DNA from: Bradyrhizobium arachidis
GTDB lineage: Bacteria > Pseudomonadota > Alphaproteobacteria > Rhizobiales > Xanthobacteraceae
Length of the DNA: 64,000 nucleotides
Direction of reading: 5' to 3'
Assembly (NCBI RefSeq): GCF_024758505.1
Contig: NZ_CP077970.1
Span: forward strand, 124,001 to 188,000
Below the pieces are notes generated by a model. The model was not told where the DNA came from. It saw only the letters and a list, made by a program, of their open reading frames with translations, and searched no databases. Each line of letters starts with the position of its first letter. Position 1 is the stretch's first letter. The translations under genes and the position numbers were made by a program. Of this stretch, positions 1-8,803 are shown piece after piece.

Positions 1-148
1 CGAAGCCGGCGTGGACGATGGAGCCGGTGGCATCGGTGAAGGCCGACGGCTTCAGGTCGATCCCGCGCGCGGCCATGCCCCGTGCGCGCAGTGTCCGGAG
101 GATCGCTTCCCCGAGATGGCCCGCGCTGCCGGTGACCAGGATCGTCAT
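1..148 (-). CDS. NAD-dependent epimerase/dehydratase, 5' end only
   Basis: Partial gene running off the left edge; the first 49 residues are visible. They begin at an ATG and contain the dinucleotide-binding turn GSAGHLGEA (residues 7-15) after a short hydrophobic beta strand, the Rossmann start of extended short-chain dehydrogenases/sugar epimerases. Substrate cannot be told from this fragment. It is followed upstream by a tRNA-Gly gene on the same strand. The family call rests on one motif plus the beta-alpha pattern, so it is firm for a Rossmann SDR and weak for a specific enzyme. Confidence 0.75.
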   Translation of the reverse strand, partial: MTILVTGSAGHLGEAILRTLRARGMAARGIDLKPSAFTDATGSIVHAGF

Positions 149-228
149 TGCAATTCCATGCGTCCCCGGACGAACGGCAGGACCGACGGAGGATCCGTCT
201 CAGTCACGCCAGACGCTTGGGGGAAAAT

Positions 229-303
<75 letters not shown>

Positions 304-580
304 GTCCTGTGTCGGTCGCATGACGCGCCGGCAACGGCTGTCGTATGCCAAAAGCCGCCGGCGAATGCAACAGCTACCGGCGACATAGAATCGCATTCGA
401 AGACCCCATATGGGCCCCAAACCGAAGAAAACGAGGTCGAATTGGCCTGGAAGCACCCGAATCGGTTCCGGCGGATTGAAAATCGGCCGGCCCGGCCCAA
501 TTTAGGGGCCGGTACGGCAGCATCCGCCTTGGCGGCGTGCTAAAGACCGCCCAGTTCATTTGGATAAGACGAGGGACCCC

Positions 581-1504
581 GTGACGATCATCGACCAGGG
601 TAACGGAGCCACGGGCCAGGCTGCGGCCGATCTGATCAAGGACACGACCACCCAGACCTTCGTGAAGGACGTCATCGAGGAATCGAAGCGCCAGCCGGTG
701 CTGATCGACTTCTGGGCCGAGTGGTGCGGACCGTGCAAGCAGCTCACCCCCGTGCTGGAAAAGGCGGTCAAGGCGGCCAAGGGCAAGGTCAAGCTGGTCA
801 AGATGAACATTGACCAGCATCCGGCGATACCCGGCCAGATGGGTATTCAGTCGATTCCCGCCGTGATCGCCTTCGTCAACGGCCAGCCGGCCGACGGTTT
901 CATGGGCGCGGTGCCTGAGAGCCAGGTCAACGCCTTCATCGAGCGGCTGACCAAGGGCGTCACGGCGCCCGGCGAGGTCAATGTCGCCGAGATCATCCAG
1001 GAGGCCGAGGCCGTGCTCGCCGAAGGCGACGCCGCGGCCGCAGCCCAGATCTATGCCGAGGCGCTGCAGGTCGATTCGACCAACATCGCCGCGCTTGCGG
1101 GCCTCGCCAAATGCTACGTCGTCTCGGGCGCGATCGAGCAGGCCAAGCAGACGCTTGCCATGGTGCCGGAATCCAAGCGCAATGACGCCGCCGTGAAGGC
1201 CGTGCAGGCCTCGATCGATCTCGCCGAGCAGGCACAGTCGCTCGGTCCCGTTGCCGAGCTGGAACAGAAAGTCGCCGCAAACCCGCTCGATCATCAGGCA
1301 CGTTTCGACCTCGCGACCGCGCTCAACGCGCAGGGCGACCGGGCGGCGGCAACCGACCAATTGCTGGCGATCGTCAAGCGCGACCGCAAATGGAACGACG
1401 ACGGCGCGCGCAAGCAGCTCGTGCAGTTCTTCGAGGCCTGGGGCGGCACGGATGATGCAACCGTCGACGGACGCAAGAAGCTGTCGACCATCCTGTTTTC
1501 TTAG
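581..1504 (+). CDS. thioredoxin-TPR protein, YbbN/CnoX-like co-chaperone
   Basis: A 307-residue protein with an N-terminal thioredoxin fold (about 20-115) carrying the intact redox motif WCGPC (48-52), followed by an alpha-helical TPR-like C-terminal half typical of YbbN/CnoX chaperedoxins. In that family the protein binds unfolded clients, protects them from overoxidation and passes them to GroEL; it is cytosolic. Both active-site cysteines are present, so a disulfide-reducing role is possible, unlike E. coli YbbN. The GTG start is preferred because GAGGGA lies a few bases upstream; a TTG 21 bases earlier is in frame. A Lon-N-domain gene follows after 40 bases, suggesting a small protein-quality-control operon. 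Confidence 0.9.
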   Translation: MTIIDQGNGATGQAAADLIKDTTTQTFVKDVIEESKRQPVLIDFWAEWCGPCKQLTPVLEKAVKAAKGKVKLVKMNIDQHPAIPGQMGIQSIPAVIAFVNGQPADGFMGAVPESQVNAFIERLTKGVTAPGEVNVAEIIQEAEAVLAEGDAAAAAQIYAEALQVDSTNIAALAGLAKCYVVSGAIEQAKQTLAMVPESKRNDAAVKAVQASIDLAEQAQSLGPVAELEQKVAANPLDHQARFDLATALNAQGDRAAATDQLLAIVKRDRKWNDDGARKQLVQFFEAWGGTDDATVDGRKKLSTILFS

Positions 1505-1544
1505 GCAGGCTATGCGCTAACAAGACCACCGGGGACGGCTCCAG

Positions 1545-2222
1545 ATGCCGATCAACATCGAATATCGCGGGCCCGCCGATCTTCCGGAAATCATCCCGGT
1601 GTTTCCGTTGCCGGGTGCGCTACTGCTGCCGCGCGGCCAAATGCCGCTCAACATTTTTGAGCCGCGCTATCTCGCCATGGTCGACGATTCCTTCCGCGAC
1701 GGCCATCGGTTGATCGGCATGATCCAGCCCGATGTGGCGCATTCGCCGAAGGATTCGGACAAGCCGACGCTATTCCAGGTCGGCTGCGTCGGCCGCATCA
1801 CCCAGCTCGCCGAATCCGGCGACGGCCGCTACATCCTCGAACTGACCGGCGTCGCGCGCTTCAAGGTGGTCCAGGAGCTCGAGGTGCTTACCGCCTACCG
1901 GCAGTGCAAGGTGGACTTCTTCGCCTTCACTGACGATTTTACCGCGCGCAAGGGCGAGGACGAGGTCAATCGCGATGCGCTGCTCGTCGCACTGGCGGAA
2001 TTTTTGAAGGCCAACAACCTCAAGGTCGATTGGGAGGGCGTCGAGAGCGCCCCCAATGAAGCCCTCGTCAACGCGCTCGCGATGATGTCGCCCTATGGTC
2101 CCGCGGAAAAGCAGGCCATGCTGGAGGCGCCCGACCTCAAGACGCGCGCGGAAATCCTGATCGCGGTCACCGAGATGGATCTCGCCAAGAAGCGCACCAG
2201 CGGCGATCCGCCGCTGCAATAG
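1545..2222 (+). CDS. LON peptidase N-terminal (substrate-binding) domain protein
   Basis: 225 residues made almost entirely of the LON N-terminal substrate-recognition domain (PUA-like), with the family's VFPLPGALLLP start and IFEPRYLAM motif, followed by a helical tail. There is no AAA+ module or Ser-Lys protease dyad, so it is not a protease. Stand-alone LonN proteins are widespread in alphaproteobacteria and their role is not firmly known; adaptor or client-binding functions are assumed. It lies 40 bases behind the thioredoxin-TPR gene and is probably co-transcribed. A palindromic intergenic repeat follows its stop. Confidence 0.93.
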   Translation: MPINIEYRGPADLPEIIPVFPLPGALLLPRGQMPLNIFEPRYLAMVDDSFRDGHRLIGMIQPDVAHSPKDSDKPTLFQVGCVGRITQLAESGDGRYILELTGVARFKVVQELEVLTAYRQCKVDFFAFTDDFTARKGEDEVNRDALLVALAEFLKANNLKVDWEGVESAPNEALVNALAMMSPYGPAEKQAMLEAPDLKTRAEILIAVTEMDLAKKRTSGDPPLQ

Positions 2223-2230
2223 CGGTCTTC

Positions 2231-2287
2231 TTGTTTTGACGCGTTTTCCAGACGCGAACCGGCGTCCACTTCGCTGGAAAACGCTCT
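2231..2287 (+). repeat. interspersed palindromic repeat, GACGCG family, copy 1
   Basis: About 57 bases beginning TTGTTTTGACGCGTTTTC and ending in GAAAACGCTCT, with self-complementary ends. Near-identical copies occur at 8673-8730 and 20804-20860, all in the same orientation and just downstream of a plus-strand gene. It probably forms a stem-loop in the 3' end of the transcript. Confidence 0.85.
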
Positions 2288-2289
2288 GG

Positions 2290-3102
2290 CTAAGCCGCGG
2301 CGCGCGCGGCCGGATACTGACCGCGCAGCCAGTCGGCCCATGACATTTGTCCGCGCACGCCATGGCTGACGACAAAACCCATGCCGCGTGCCTTCCGCTC
2401 CGAAAGCGACATCGGCAGGATTTTCCGGTGCATGCCGCGGGCGTCGAGATACTGGCGCGCGAACTCGGTGCAACTGAGATCATCCGGCCCGCCGATCTCG
2501 GGGCGCTCGCCGCGTCCGCCGTCGAAGGCACATTGCACGATATGGTCGGCAACATCTGACGTGTCGACCGGATTGAACAGCGTCGTCGGCACCGGCCACA
2601 TCGGCAACCAGCTCAAGCCAGCCAGCAGTTTGTCGAGCAGATAGTAGAACGGCATCGCGCGGACGATGGACCAGGGCAGCGCCGACCTGCGAACCAGTTG
2701 CTCGCCGGCGAGCTTGACCCGCGCGTAGGGCAGCGTGGCCTCGTCGAGCCCGACGATCGACACATGGAGGAAGTGCTGCACCGAAGCCGCGCTGCAGAAG
2801 GACAACAGCCGCTCGGTTCCTTCCACATCGACTGCAGAGGGCGAGGTGAAGAAGTCCATGGGCCGGACGCCGCCGCGGCGCGCGATCGGCGAATAGGTGG
2901 CGGCATTGATGACGATATCGACGCCCTGCAGCGCCTCCCGCAGTCCGGCGCCGGTGGCGAGATCGCCGATCGCCCATTCGACGTCGGTATCGGCTTGCGG
3001 CGAGCGGGCAAAGACGCGCACACGATGACCCTCGCGCACGAGCCGTGTGACGATGTCCTGACCAAGATGGCCTGTGCCCCCGGTGACGAGTGTCAGTGGC
3101 AT
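2290..3102 (-). CDS. NmrA-like / atypical SDR NAD(P)-binding protein
   Basis: 270 residues. The N-terminus carries the nucleotide-binding motif GGTGHLG (8-14), and the fold follows the atypical SDR/NmrA pattern: a DVEWAIGDL strand, a VDIVINAATYS segment and an SIVGLDEATLPYARVKLAGE segment in place of the classic YxxxK helix. Such proteins are NAD(P)-dependent oxidoreductases or redox sensors. It is the last gene of a three-gene minus-strand cluster (membrane protein, thioesterase, this) divergent from a TetR regulator. The ATG start is 11 bases after the thioesterase stop. Substrate unknown. Confidence 0.85.
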   Translation of the reverse strand: MPLTLVTGGTGHLGQDIVTRLVREGHRVRVFARSPQADTDVEWAIGDLATGAGLREALQGVDIVINAATYSPIARRGGVRPMDFFTSPSAVDVEGTERLLSFCSAASVQHFLHVSIVGLDEATLPYARVKLAGEQLVRRSALPWSIVRAMPFYYLLDKLLAGLSWLPMWPVPTTLFNPVDTSDVADHIVQCAFDGGRGERPEIGGPDDLSCTEFARQYLDARGMHRKILPMSLSERKARGMGFVVSHGVRGQMSWADWLRGQYPAARAAA

Positions 3103-3112
3103 GTTTTGGCCC

Positions 3113-3562
3113 TCACCGATTTTGCGCGTCCGCGCTGACGGGAACCAGCACGGTTTCGCCGGTTGCGACGAGCGACAAATCGCCCTGCTGGTTCGCGGCC
3201 AGGAGCTCGGCCCTGGCGAATATCTGCTTACGCCCTGCGCGTACCGTCGTTCCCTTGGCAACGAAGTAATCGCCGACCGCCGGCCGCAGGCAGTTCATCG
3301 AGAAATGCGAGGCTGTCACCGAACCGACCCTGGTCGCCGCGGCGAATCCGCAGGCCGTGTCGAGCAGGGCCGCGATCATGCCGGCATGGAGATATCCGGA
3401 ATATTGGGCAAAACCGTCGTTCCAGTTCATGCGGATTTCGGCGTCGCCGTCCGCAGCCATCGTCACCTCGAACCCGGCCCAGACGTTGAAATTGGCCCAG
3501 GCATTGATGGCTGCGAGATAGCGCCGGTCGAAGCCGGCCTCGGAAGGGGCGTGCACCTCCAT
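3113..3562 (-). CDS. PaaI-family hotdog thioesterase
   Basis: 149 residues with the hotdog-fold signature YSGYLHAGMIAALLDTACG (54-72), where His59, Gly61 and Asp68 match the PaaI/YdiI catalytic region, and a VGSVTASHFSMNCLRPAVG strand characteristic of acyl-CoA thioesterases. It probably hydrolyses a short or aromatic acyl-CoA in the cytosol. The start chosen is an ATG 13 bases after the stop of the upstream membrane-protein gene; an earlier in-frame ATG would overlap that gene. Sits mid-operon under the likely control of the divergent TetR regulator. Confidence 0.88.
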   Translation of the reverse strand: MEVHAPSEAGFDRRYLAAINAWANFNVWAGFEVTMAADGDAEIRMNWNDGFAQYSGYLHAGMIAALLDTACGFAAATRVGSVTASHFSMNCLRPAVGDYFVAKGTTVRAGRKQIFARAELLAANQQGDLSLVATGETVLVPVSADAQNR

Positions 3563-3575
3563 CGCAGCGGCACCG

Positions 3576-3926
3576 CTAATAGGCGGCGACCGAAAGCGCC
3601 ACGACGGCACTCATCCCGATCCAGCCGAGATGCACCGTGCGCGTCGCCAGCGCATTGGCAACGGCGGCGAAGCCGAACACCACTGCCAGTGTTCCGACGA
3701 TCCAATGCCGCGCCGCATCCGACCCCATCCAGGGCACCGCGATCAACAGCACGCCGCCGGCAATCCACGCCACGGTGCCGGCCTGCCAGACCAGACGGAT
3801 GAGGGTGCGCAGCCGCGGAGGCTCGATCGTGGCGCGGGCAAATACTTTGGTCTCGCCGAGCACGGCGTGGGCAAGGCTGACGAGAATGGCGATGACACCC
3901 GCAGCCTGCAACAGAAGATCGCGCAT
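3576..3926 (-). CDS. small four-TM membrane protein
   Basis: 116 residues with four predicted hydrophobic segments (about 3-23, 48-66, 72-92, 98-115) and a Met-start preceded by a strong GGAGG site. It is the first gene of the cluster facing the TetR regulator, so its promoter overlaps the regulator's palindromic operators. No catalytic motif is visible and the function is unknown; small proteins like this are common conserved hypotheticals in rhizobia. Confidence 0.8.
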   Translation of the reverse strand: MRDLLLQAAGVIAILVSLAHAVLGETKVFARATIEPPRLRTLIRLVWQAGTVAWIAGGVLLIAVPWMGSDAARHWIVGTLAVVFGFAAVANALATRTVHLGWIGMSAVVALSVAAY

Positions 3927-3955
3927 TCGAACCTCCGAAAACCATACGGTGCTGA

Positions 3956-3973
3956 CCATACAGCACTGTATGG
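3956..3973. promoter_or_regulatory. palindromic operator 1 for the divergent TetR regulator
   Basis: CCATACAGCACTGTATGG: 8-base arms match perfectly around a CA centre. It lies in the 115-base gap between the divergent TetR gene and the membrane-protein operon. A half copy (CCATAC) sits 14 bases to the left. Confidence 0.75.
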
Positions 3974-3999
3974 ATATAGGCTCGTGCACTGGCACCTGT

Positions 4000-4017
4000 C
4001 AATACACTAGTGTATGG
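4000..4017. promoter_or_regulatory. palindromic operator 2 for the divergent TetR regulator
   Basis: CAATACACTAGTGTATGG shares the CCATACA/TGTATGG arms of operator 1, with one mismatch, and ends 24 bases before the TetR start. Two like palindromes in one divergent promoter suggest autoregulation together with control of the leftward operon. Confidence 0.75.
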
Positions 4018-4041
4018 TTGGATTTCACGAGGCGGGGAACC

Positions 4042-4587
4042 ATGGCCGATCAGCTCTCGGCGAAGGACTGGGTCGATCTCGGCCTGAAGATACTGGCGAG
4101 AAGCGGCTTCACGGCGTTGAAGGCCGAGCCTTTGGCCAAGGCGATGGGCGTGTCGCGCGGCAGTTTCTACTGGCACTTTGCCGATATCGGCGCCTTTCAC
4201 GCCGCGATCCTCGACCGCTGGCGCGAGGTCGCCACCGAGCAGATCATCGCCGGGGTCGAGGCTGCCAAAAACCAGGACAGCGGCGAAGACCCGCTGGCCG
4301 TGCTGCTGCGGCTGACTTTCGGCCGCAAGCTGTTGCTGGAGAAGGCGGTCCGGAGCTGGGCCGCGAACGACGCGCGGGCACGCGCCGCGGTCGTGGCGAT
4401 GGACCGGCGCCGGCTCGACTATATCGAGGAGCTCCTGAAGCAAGCCGGCCTTGCCGAGGAGATCGCCCGCGCCCGCGCGCAAATCCTGTTCTGGGCCTTC
4501 TTCGGCTTCGCGCTGTCGGACCAGCAGCTATCGCCGGACCGGCAGCAGGACGTGCTCGACGAACTCTTGCGGATCGTCGCGCGCTAG
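4042..4587 (+). CDS. TetR/AcrR-family transcriptional regulator
   Basis: 181 residues. The N-terminal DNA-binding domain has the TetR helix-turn-helix, with GFTALKAEPLAKAMGVSRG (23-41) followed by SFYWHFAD, and the C-terminal two thirds is a helical ligand-binding domain. The ATG chosen follows GGCGGGGAA and begins just before the first helix. It faces a three-gene operon (membrane protein, PaaI thioesterase, SDR) across two CCATACA...TGTATGG palindromes, so it most likely represses both itself and that operon. The ligand is unknown; an acyl-CoA or a substrate of the thioesterase would fit the context. Confidence 0.93.
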   Translation: MADQLSAKDWVDLGLKILARSGFTALKAEPLAKAMGVSRGSFYWHFADIGAFHAAILDRWREVATEQIIAGVEAAKNQDSGEDPLAVLLRLTFGRKLLLEKAVRSWAANDARARAAVVAMDRRRLDYIEELLKQAGLAEEIARARAQILFWAFFGFALSDQQLSPDRQQDVLDELLRIVAR

Positions 4588-4647
4588 CCATGTTACGCCG
4601 CGCGAACGGATGTGCTAGAGCAAGCCGCGAACCCGAGATTTGATGTG

Positions 4648-4845
4648 ATGAACACGCCCACCGAACGCCCCGAAAACACCGTCGATCCCAAGCTTCTGGA
4701 GATCCTGGTGTGCCCGCTGACCAAGGGACCGCTGGAGTTCGATGCGAACAGGCAGGAACTGATCTCGCGTTCGGCCAAGCTCGCCTATCCCATCCGCGAC
4801 GGCATCCCGATCATGCTGCCGGAAGAGGCGCGGAAGATCGATTGA
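4648..4845 (+). CDS. Trm112/UPF0434 (YcaR-like) small protein
   Basis: 65 residues with the family core [16 protein letters not shown] and [18 protein letters not shown]. The usual zinc cysteines of eukaryotic Trm112 are reduced to one here, as in bacterial YcaR-type members. The role in bacteria is poorly defined; eukaryotic homologues activate methyltransferases. The gene lies alone between the TetR regulator and a convergent ubiquinone-type hydroxylase, with an inverted repeat after the stop. Confidence 0.9.
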   Translation: MNTPTERPENTVDPKLLEILVCPLTKGPLEFDANRQELISRSAKLAYPIRDGIPIMLPEEARKID

Positions 4846-4865
4846 AGAGGGCGAATGGGGAATGG

Positions 4866-4903
4866 CGAGTAGCGAAAGACCCATTCGCCATTCGCTACTC
4901 GCC
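4866..4903. repeat. inverted repeat between convergent genes
   Basis: GGCGAGTAGCGAA (4866-4878) and TTCGCTACTCGCC (4891-4903) are exact inverted copies around a 12-base loop. It lies between the stops of two convergent genes and could terminate both. No clear T-run follows. Confidence 0.75.
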
Positions 4904-6133
4904 TTACAACGCCTCGCCCTTCAACAGTTTTGGCACGTCGCCGGTAAGTCCGGCCGCCTCGCGGATGAAGAGATTCTTCAGCGGCGGGGCGCGGTCGACG
5001 AGGCCGAGGCCGATGTCGCGCACGGTGCGCAGAAGCGTCGACTTGTTGGAGAACAGGAAATTCAGCGTGTTGGTCGCAAGCCCCATCGCCATGGTGTCGA
5101 AGCGGCGCCAGCGCTGATAGCGCTCGAGCACGTCGGCCTGGCCGATATCGATGCCGAGCCGTGCCGCATCGACCACGACTTCCGCCAGCGCCGCAACGTC
5201 CTTCAGGCCCATATTGAGGCCCTGGCCCGCGATCGGATGGATGACATGCGCGGCATCGCCGACCAGCGCCAAACGCTCCGCGATGAAGGAGCGCGCCACG
5301 AAATAGGACAGCGGAAACGCGCGCGGCTTGTCCAGCGCCTTCACCTCGCCGAGATGCAGGCCAAAGCGCTGTTCGAGCTCGCTGTGAAATTCCTCGTCAC
5401 TGAGCGCGATGATGCGCGCGGCCTCCGCGCGTCGCTCGGTCCACACCAGCGACGAGCGCTTTCCCGTGAGCGGCAGGATCGCAAACGGACCTGCGGGAAG
5501 AAAATGCTCTTCGGCGCGGCCCTCATGATCGCGCTCGTGACCGACGGTGACGACGATGCCGGATTGATCGTAGTCCCAGCCATGGGTGGCGATCCCGGCG
5601 CGTTCGCGCAGTTTTGACTTCGCGCCGTCGGCCGCGATCAAGAGGCTCGCGGCAATGGTGCTGCCATCGCCGAGCGTCACGTCGATGCCGTCGGGGCGCG
5701 CGTCATAAGACGTCACAGCCGTCGCCCTGAGATCGACGCCGGCGGCTTCCGTGCGCGCAACCAGCGCGTCGATCAGCCGCCTGTTCTCGACCATATGCGC
5801 AAAAGGCTCGCCCGGCGCGACATCGCCGGCGAAGGTCAGGAAGGTGGGGCGCGTCGCGTCTTCCAGCTTGGAATCGGTGACGACCATATCAAGGATCGGC
5901 TGCGCCTCGCCCCTGACGTCGTCCCAGGCGCCGATCGCCTCGAACAGCCGGCGGCAAGCCGCGACGATGGCGGTGGCGCGAGGATCGCGGCTCGGCCGCA
6001 TGCTGAGGGCGGGATCAGCGACGATTACAGGAATTTCGGGCCCCAAGCCCTGGCGCAGCGCCAACGCCAGCGCCAGGCCGGCAAACGCGCCGCCGCCAAT
6101 GACAATACTTCCTTGGCTACCCTGTACTGACAT
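4904..6133 (-). CDS. FAD-dependent UbiH/UbiF/VisC-family monooxygenase
   Basis: 409 residues. The N-terminus has the FAD-binding GxGxxG variant IVIGGGAFAG (10-19), and the C-terminal half has the second FAD motif LVGDAAHVIHPIAGQGLN, diagnostic of the ubiquinone-biosynthesis hydroxylases (UbiH/UbiF/Coq6). Such enzymes hydroxylate the prenylated aromatic ring during ubiquinone synthesis on the inner face of the membrane; alphaproteobacteria often use one broad-range member (UbiL/UbiM types), so the exact ring position is not assigned. The ATG was preferred to a TTG 18 bases upstream. Monocistronic, convergent with the Trm112-like gene. Confidence 0.9.
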   Translation of the reverse strand: MSVQGSQGSIVIGGGAFAGLALALALRQGLGPEIPVIVADPALSMRPSRDPRATAIVAACRRLFEAIGAWDDVRGEAQPILDMVVTDSKLEDATRPTFLTFAGDVAPGEPFAHMVENRRLIDALVARTEAAGVDLRATAVTSYDARPDGIDVTLGDGSTIAASLLIAADGAKSKLRERAGIATHGWDYDQSGIVVTVGHERDHEGRAEEHFLPAGPFAILPLTGKRSSLVWTERRAEAARIIALSDEEFHSELEQRFGLHLGEVKALDKPRAFPLSYFVARSFIAERLALVGDAAHVIHPIAGQGLNMGLKDVAALAEVVVDAARLGIDIGQADVLERYQRWRRFDTMAMGLATNTLNFLFSNKSTLLRTVRDIGLGLVDRAPPLKNLFIREAAGLTGDVPKLLKGEAL

Positions 6134-6218
6134 ACCCGAAATCCCGGTCAATTCTTGGACTTGCTAGCAGGTTATAGCTGGGCGAAACAGTGAGATGAAA
6201 CAAGGGCCGTTCCTCGCT

Positions 6219-6310
6219 GTCATTCCGGGGCGCGCAAAGCGCGAACCCGGAATCTAGAGGTTACTGGCTCGAGATTCCGGGTTCGATGCTCCGCATCGCC
6301 CCGGAATGAC
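6219..6310. repeat. interspersed long palindromic repeat, CATTCCGGGG family, copy 1
   Basis: Starts GTCATTCCGGGGCGCG and ends CGCCCCGGAATGAC, with internal GAACCCGGAATCT and AGATTCCGGGTTC arms. Similar elements are at 30341-30429 and 32693-32797. Its right end overlaps an in-frame ATG 24 bases before the preferred tesB start. Confidence 0.9.
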
Positions 6311-6329
6311 GAAATCCGAAAGCGACCCC

Positions 6330-7190
6330 ATGTCCAAAAGCCTGATCGACCTCATCGCCATCCTCGACATCGAGCAGCTCGAGGTGAACCTGTTCCGCGG
6401 CAACAGCCCGAAGACGAGCTGGCAGCGGGTCTTTGGCGGCCAGGTGATCGGCCAGGCGATGGTCGCGGCCTGCCGCACCGTCGAGGGACGGCTGCCGCAT
6501 TCCTTGCACTGCTACTTCATCCTGCCTGGCGATCCGCAGGTTCCGATCATCTACCAGGTCGAGCGGCTGCGCGACGGCAAGAGCTATTCGACGCGACGCG
6601 TCACCGCGATCCAGCACGGCAACGCGATCTTCTCGATCATGGTGTCGTTCCATGCCGAGGAGGAGACCGCGTTCGATCATCAGGAGAAGATGCCGGATGT
6701 GCCGCCGCCGGATAAGCTGACGGCCGAAGAGGTCGCCAAGCAGCCGATGTTCCGCGAAATGCCGGAGTTCATCCGCCGCTACTACGAATCCGATCGTCCG
6801 ATCGAGCTACGCCCGGTCGAGCTCGGCCGCTACTTTGGCCAGAAGATCGAGGACGGCCGCATCCATGTCTGGATCAAGACCGCGGCGACGCTGCCAGACG
6901 ATCCGGCGCTGCACATGTGCGCGCTCGCCTATGCGTCGGACTTTTCGCTGCTCGATGCCGTGATGGCGCGCTACGGCCGTACGCTGTTCGACAAGCGGAT
7001 GATGCCGGCGAGCCTCGACCACGCGATGTGGTTTCACCGCCCGTTCCGCGCCGACGGATGGCTGCTCTACGCGCAGGATTCGCCGAGCGCACAAGGCGGC
7101 CGCGGGCTGACCCGCGGCCTGATCTTCAAGCCCGACGGCACGCTGGTGGCATCGGTGGCGCAGGAAGGCTCCGTGCGTCAGCGCAAATAG
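6330..7190 (+). CDS. tesB: acyl-CoA thioesterase II
   Basis: 286 residues forming a double hotdog. The N-terminal repeat contains FGGQVIGQAMVAACRTV and HSLHCYFILPGDP, and the C-terminal repeat contains ASDFSLLDAV, SLDHAMWFHRPFRADGW and VASVAQEG, which together supply the Asp/Gln catalytic residues of TesB. It hydrolyses medium- to long-chain acyl-CoAs to free acid and CoA. The start at MSKSLIDLI matches the usual family N-terminus; an earlier in-frame ATG falls inside the preceding palindromic repeat and is less likely. Confidence 0.94.
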   Translation: MSKSLIDLIAILDIEQLEVNLFRGNSPKTSWQRVFGGQVIGQAMVAACRTVEGRLPHSLHCYFILPGDPQVPIIYQVERLRDGKSYSTRRVTAIQHGNAIFSIMVSFHAEEETAFDHQEKMPDVPPPDKLTAEEVAKQPMFREMPEFIRRYYESDRPIELRPVELGRYFGQKIEDGRIHVWIKTAATLPDDPALHMCALAYASDFSLLDAVMARYGRTLFDKRMMPASLDHAMWFHRPFRADGWLLYAQDSPSAQGGRGLTRGLIFKPDGTLVASVAQEGSVRQRK

Positions 7191-7206
7191 CCCTGACGCT
7201 TCACGC

Positions 7207-8091
7207 TCAGGCGTGCGCCATCGCGCCGCGTTCGACGACCGCGAATTGCGACACGTACCAGGCCACGTACCAGCGCAGCACCCACGGAATCGGGATGATG
7301 AAGCCGCAGGCGATCACGAACACCAGCGTGCGCCACAGGATCTGCAGGCCCGAGCCGTTGAACGTGACTTCACGCCGCGTGCCGTCGATGTTGCTGCACA
7401 TCCAGCGCATCCAGAACGCGAGCACCCAGGCCCAGCCGATGATGGTGATCGCGGAGATCAGCATCAGGACATACCAGCCGATATAGCCGATCGCGCTGCC
7501 CTTGAACGAGATCGGCAGGCGTTCGCCGTTCGACGTGAGGTTTGCGGCGATCCACCGGATGATCATCCAGTTGAGGAAGGCCTGGAGCACGGTCGCGACA
7601 AGTTGCACGAACGAGCTGCCGCTGGCGCCGGCGTAGCTCAACAGCGCTGTGCCCATCAGCACGTACCAGATGTCCATCGGCTGGCCCGCGAAGCCGAAGT
7701 TGGGCCGGCCCGGCACCTGGATGTGGGACGACATCCATTGGTAGAACCAGCAGGCGACCCACGGCGCCGGAATCACGAGCAGCATGCCGATGACGAACAC
7801 GATGCTGCGGCCAAGCAGGCCGAACACGCTGACGTCAGTTGAAAGCGGGCCGCTTCCGCCACCGCCGGCACTGGCGCGCGTGGCAACGCCGCCCATCTGC
7901 GGAACGACCGGAGGCCCACCGGCGCCTGCCATCAGGCCGGGGATTTCTGCCGCCTTTTGCCAGCCGGCCATGCCCTCGGACCAGACCAGAGTATCGGCCC
8001 GCACCACGCCCTGTGCGATCAACTCGCGGAATTGTGCTTCTTGATAGGGCCCCTGCTGCTTGCCCTCGGATGCGTAGAACCAACTCGCCAT
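7207..8091 (-). CDS. GYF-domain (DUF4339) and DUF898-like membrane protein
   Basis: 294 residues. The N-terminus (4-50) is a GYF_2/DUF4339 domain: WFYASEGKQQGPYQEAQF followed by DTLVWSEGMAGWQKAAEI. A glycine-rich linker leads to a membrane part with about four to five hydrophobic segments; WMCSNIDG and WYVSQFAVVERG resemble DUF898 (YjgN-like) proteins. The function is not known; GYF_2 modules often appear in envelope proteins. The ATG has GGGGG upstream. It is divergent from glnK1. Confidence 0.8.
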   Translation of the reverse strand: MASWFYASEGKQQGPYQEAQFRELIAQGVVRADTLVWSEGMAGWQKAAEIPGLMAGAGGPPVVPQMGGVATRASAGGGGSGPLSTDVSVFGLLGRSIVFVIGMLLVIPAPWVACWFYQWMSSHIQVPGRPNFGFAGQPMDIWYVLMGTALLSYAGASGSSFVQLVATVLQAFLNWMIIRWIAANLTSNGERLPISFKGSAIGYIGWYVLMLISAITIIGWAWVLAFWMRWMCSNIDGTRREVTFNGSGLQILWRTLVFVIACGFIIPIPWVLRWYVAWYVSQFAVVERGAMAHA

Positions 8092-8162
8092 AGACGCCCC
8101 CCTTCCTGACTTACTTATGTGCCGATTGGGACAGGCAGGTTCACCCGATCCGGCCCCAAACG

Positions 8163-8200
8163 GAAATTTTGGAAACAACCCCATGCACTGTACAGAGGCG
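8163..8200 (+). repeat. short interspersed motif, copy 1
   Basis: Contains GGAAACAACCCCATGCA preceded by GAAATT and followed by GTA and AGAGG. The same arrangement occurs at 36416-36451. It lies in the 239-base gap before glnK1. Role unknown; a sigma-54 reading was tested and fails on spacing. Confidence 0.6.
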
Positions 8201-8321
8201 CGGGTGTGTCGTCCCCCGCGTTTTCCCCCTTCATTCTGCAACTTTTTTATGCCATTTGCCTAGAAAGATGCCAAATTGACGCAGCGCCACCAAACCGCTG
8301 CGTGGCGAAGCCCGGGGATAA

Positions 8322-8669
<348 letters not shown>

Positions 8670-8672
8670 ATT

Positions 8673-8730
8673 TTTGTTTTGACGCGTTTTCTTTACGCGA
8701 ACCGGTATCCACTTCGCTCGAAAGCGCTCT
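8673..8730 (+). repeat. interspersed palindromic repeat, GACGCG family, copy 2
   Basis: Same element as at 2231-2287, here starting TTTTGTTTTGACGCG and carrying CGAACCGGTATCCACTTCGC. It separates glnK1 from amtB1 and may affect their relative expression by processing or partial termination. Confidence 0.85.
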
Positions 8731-8803
8731 GACTTCGTCTTCGATCCGACGCGGGCAACGACGCCAACGCGTGCGGTCGCGATAACATGCTGGGGGAAAC
8801 GAC

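Noticed and set aside
8163..8190. Possible sigma-54 promoter (TGGAAAC...ATGCA) before glnK1
   Set aside because: The GG-GC spacing is two bases too long and the same string recurs between parS sites, so it is a repeat.
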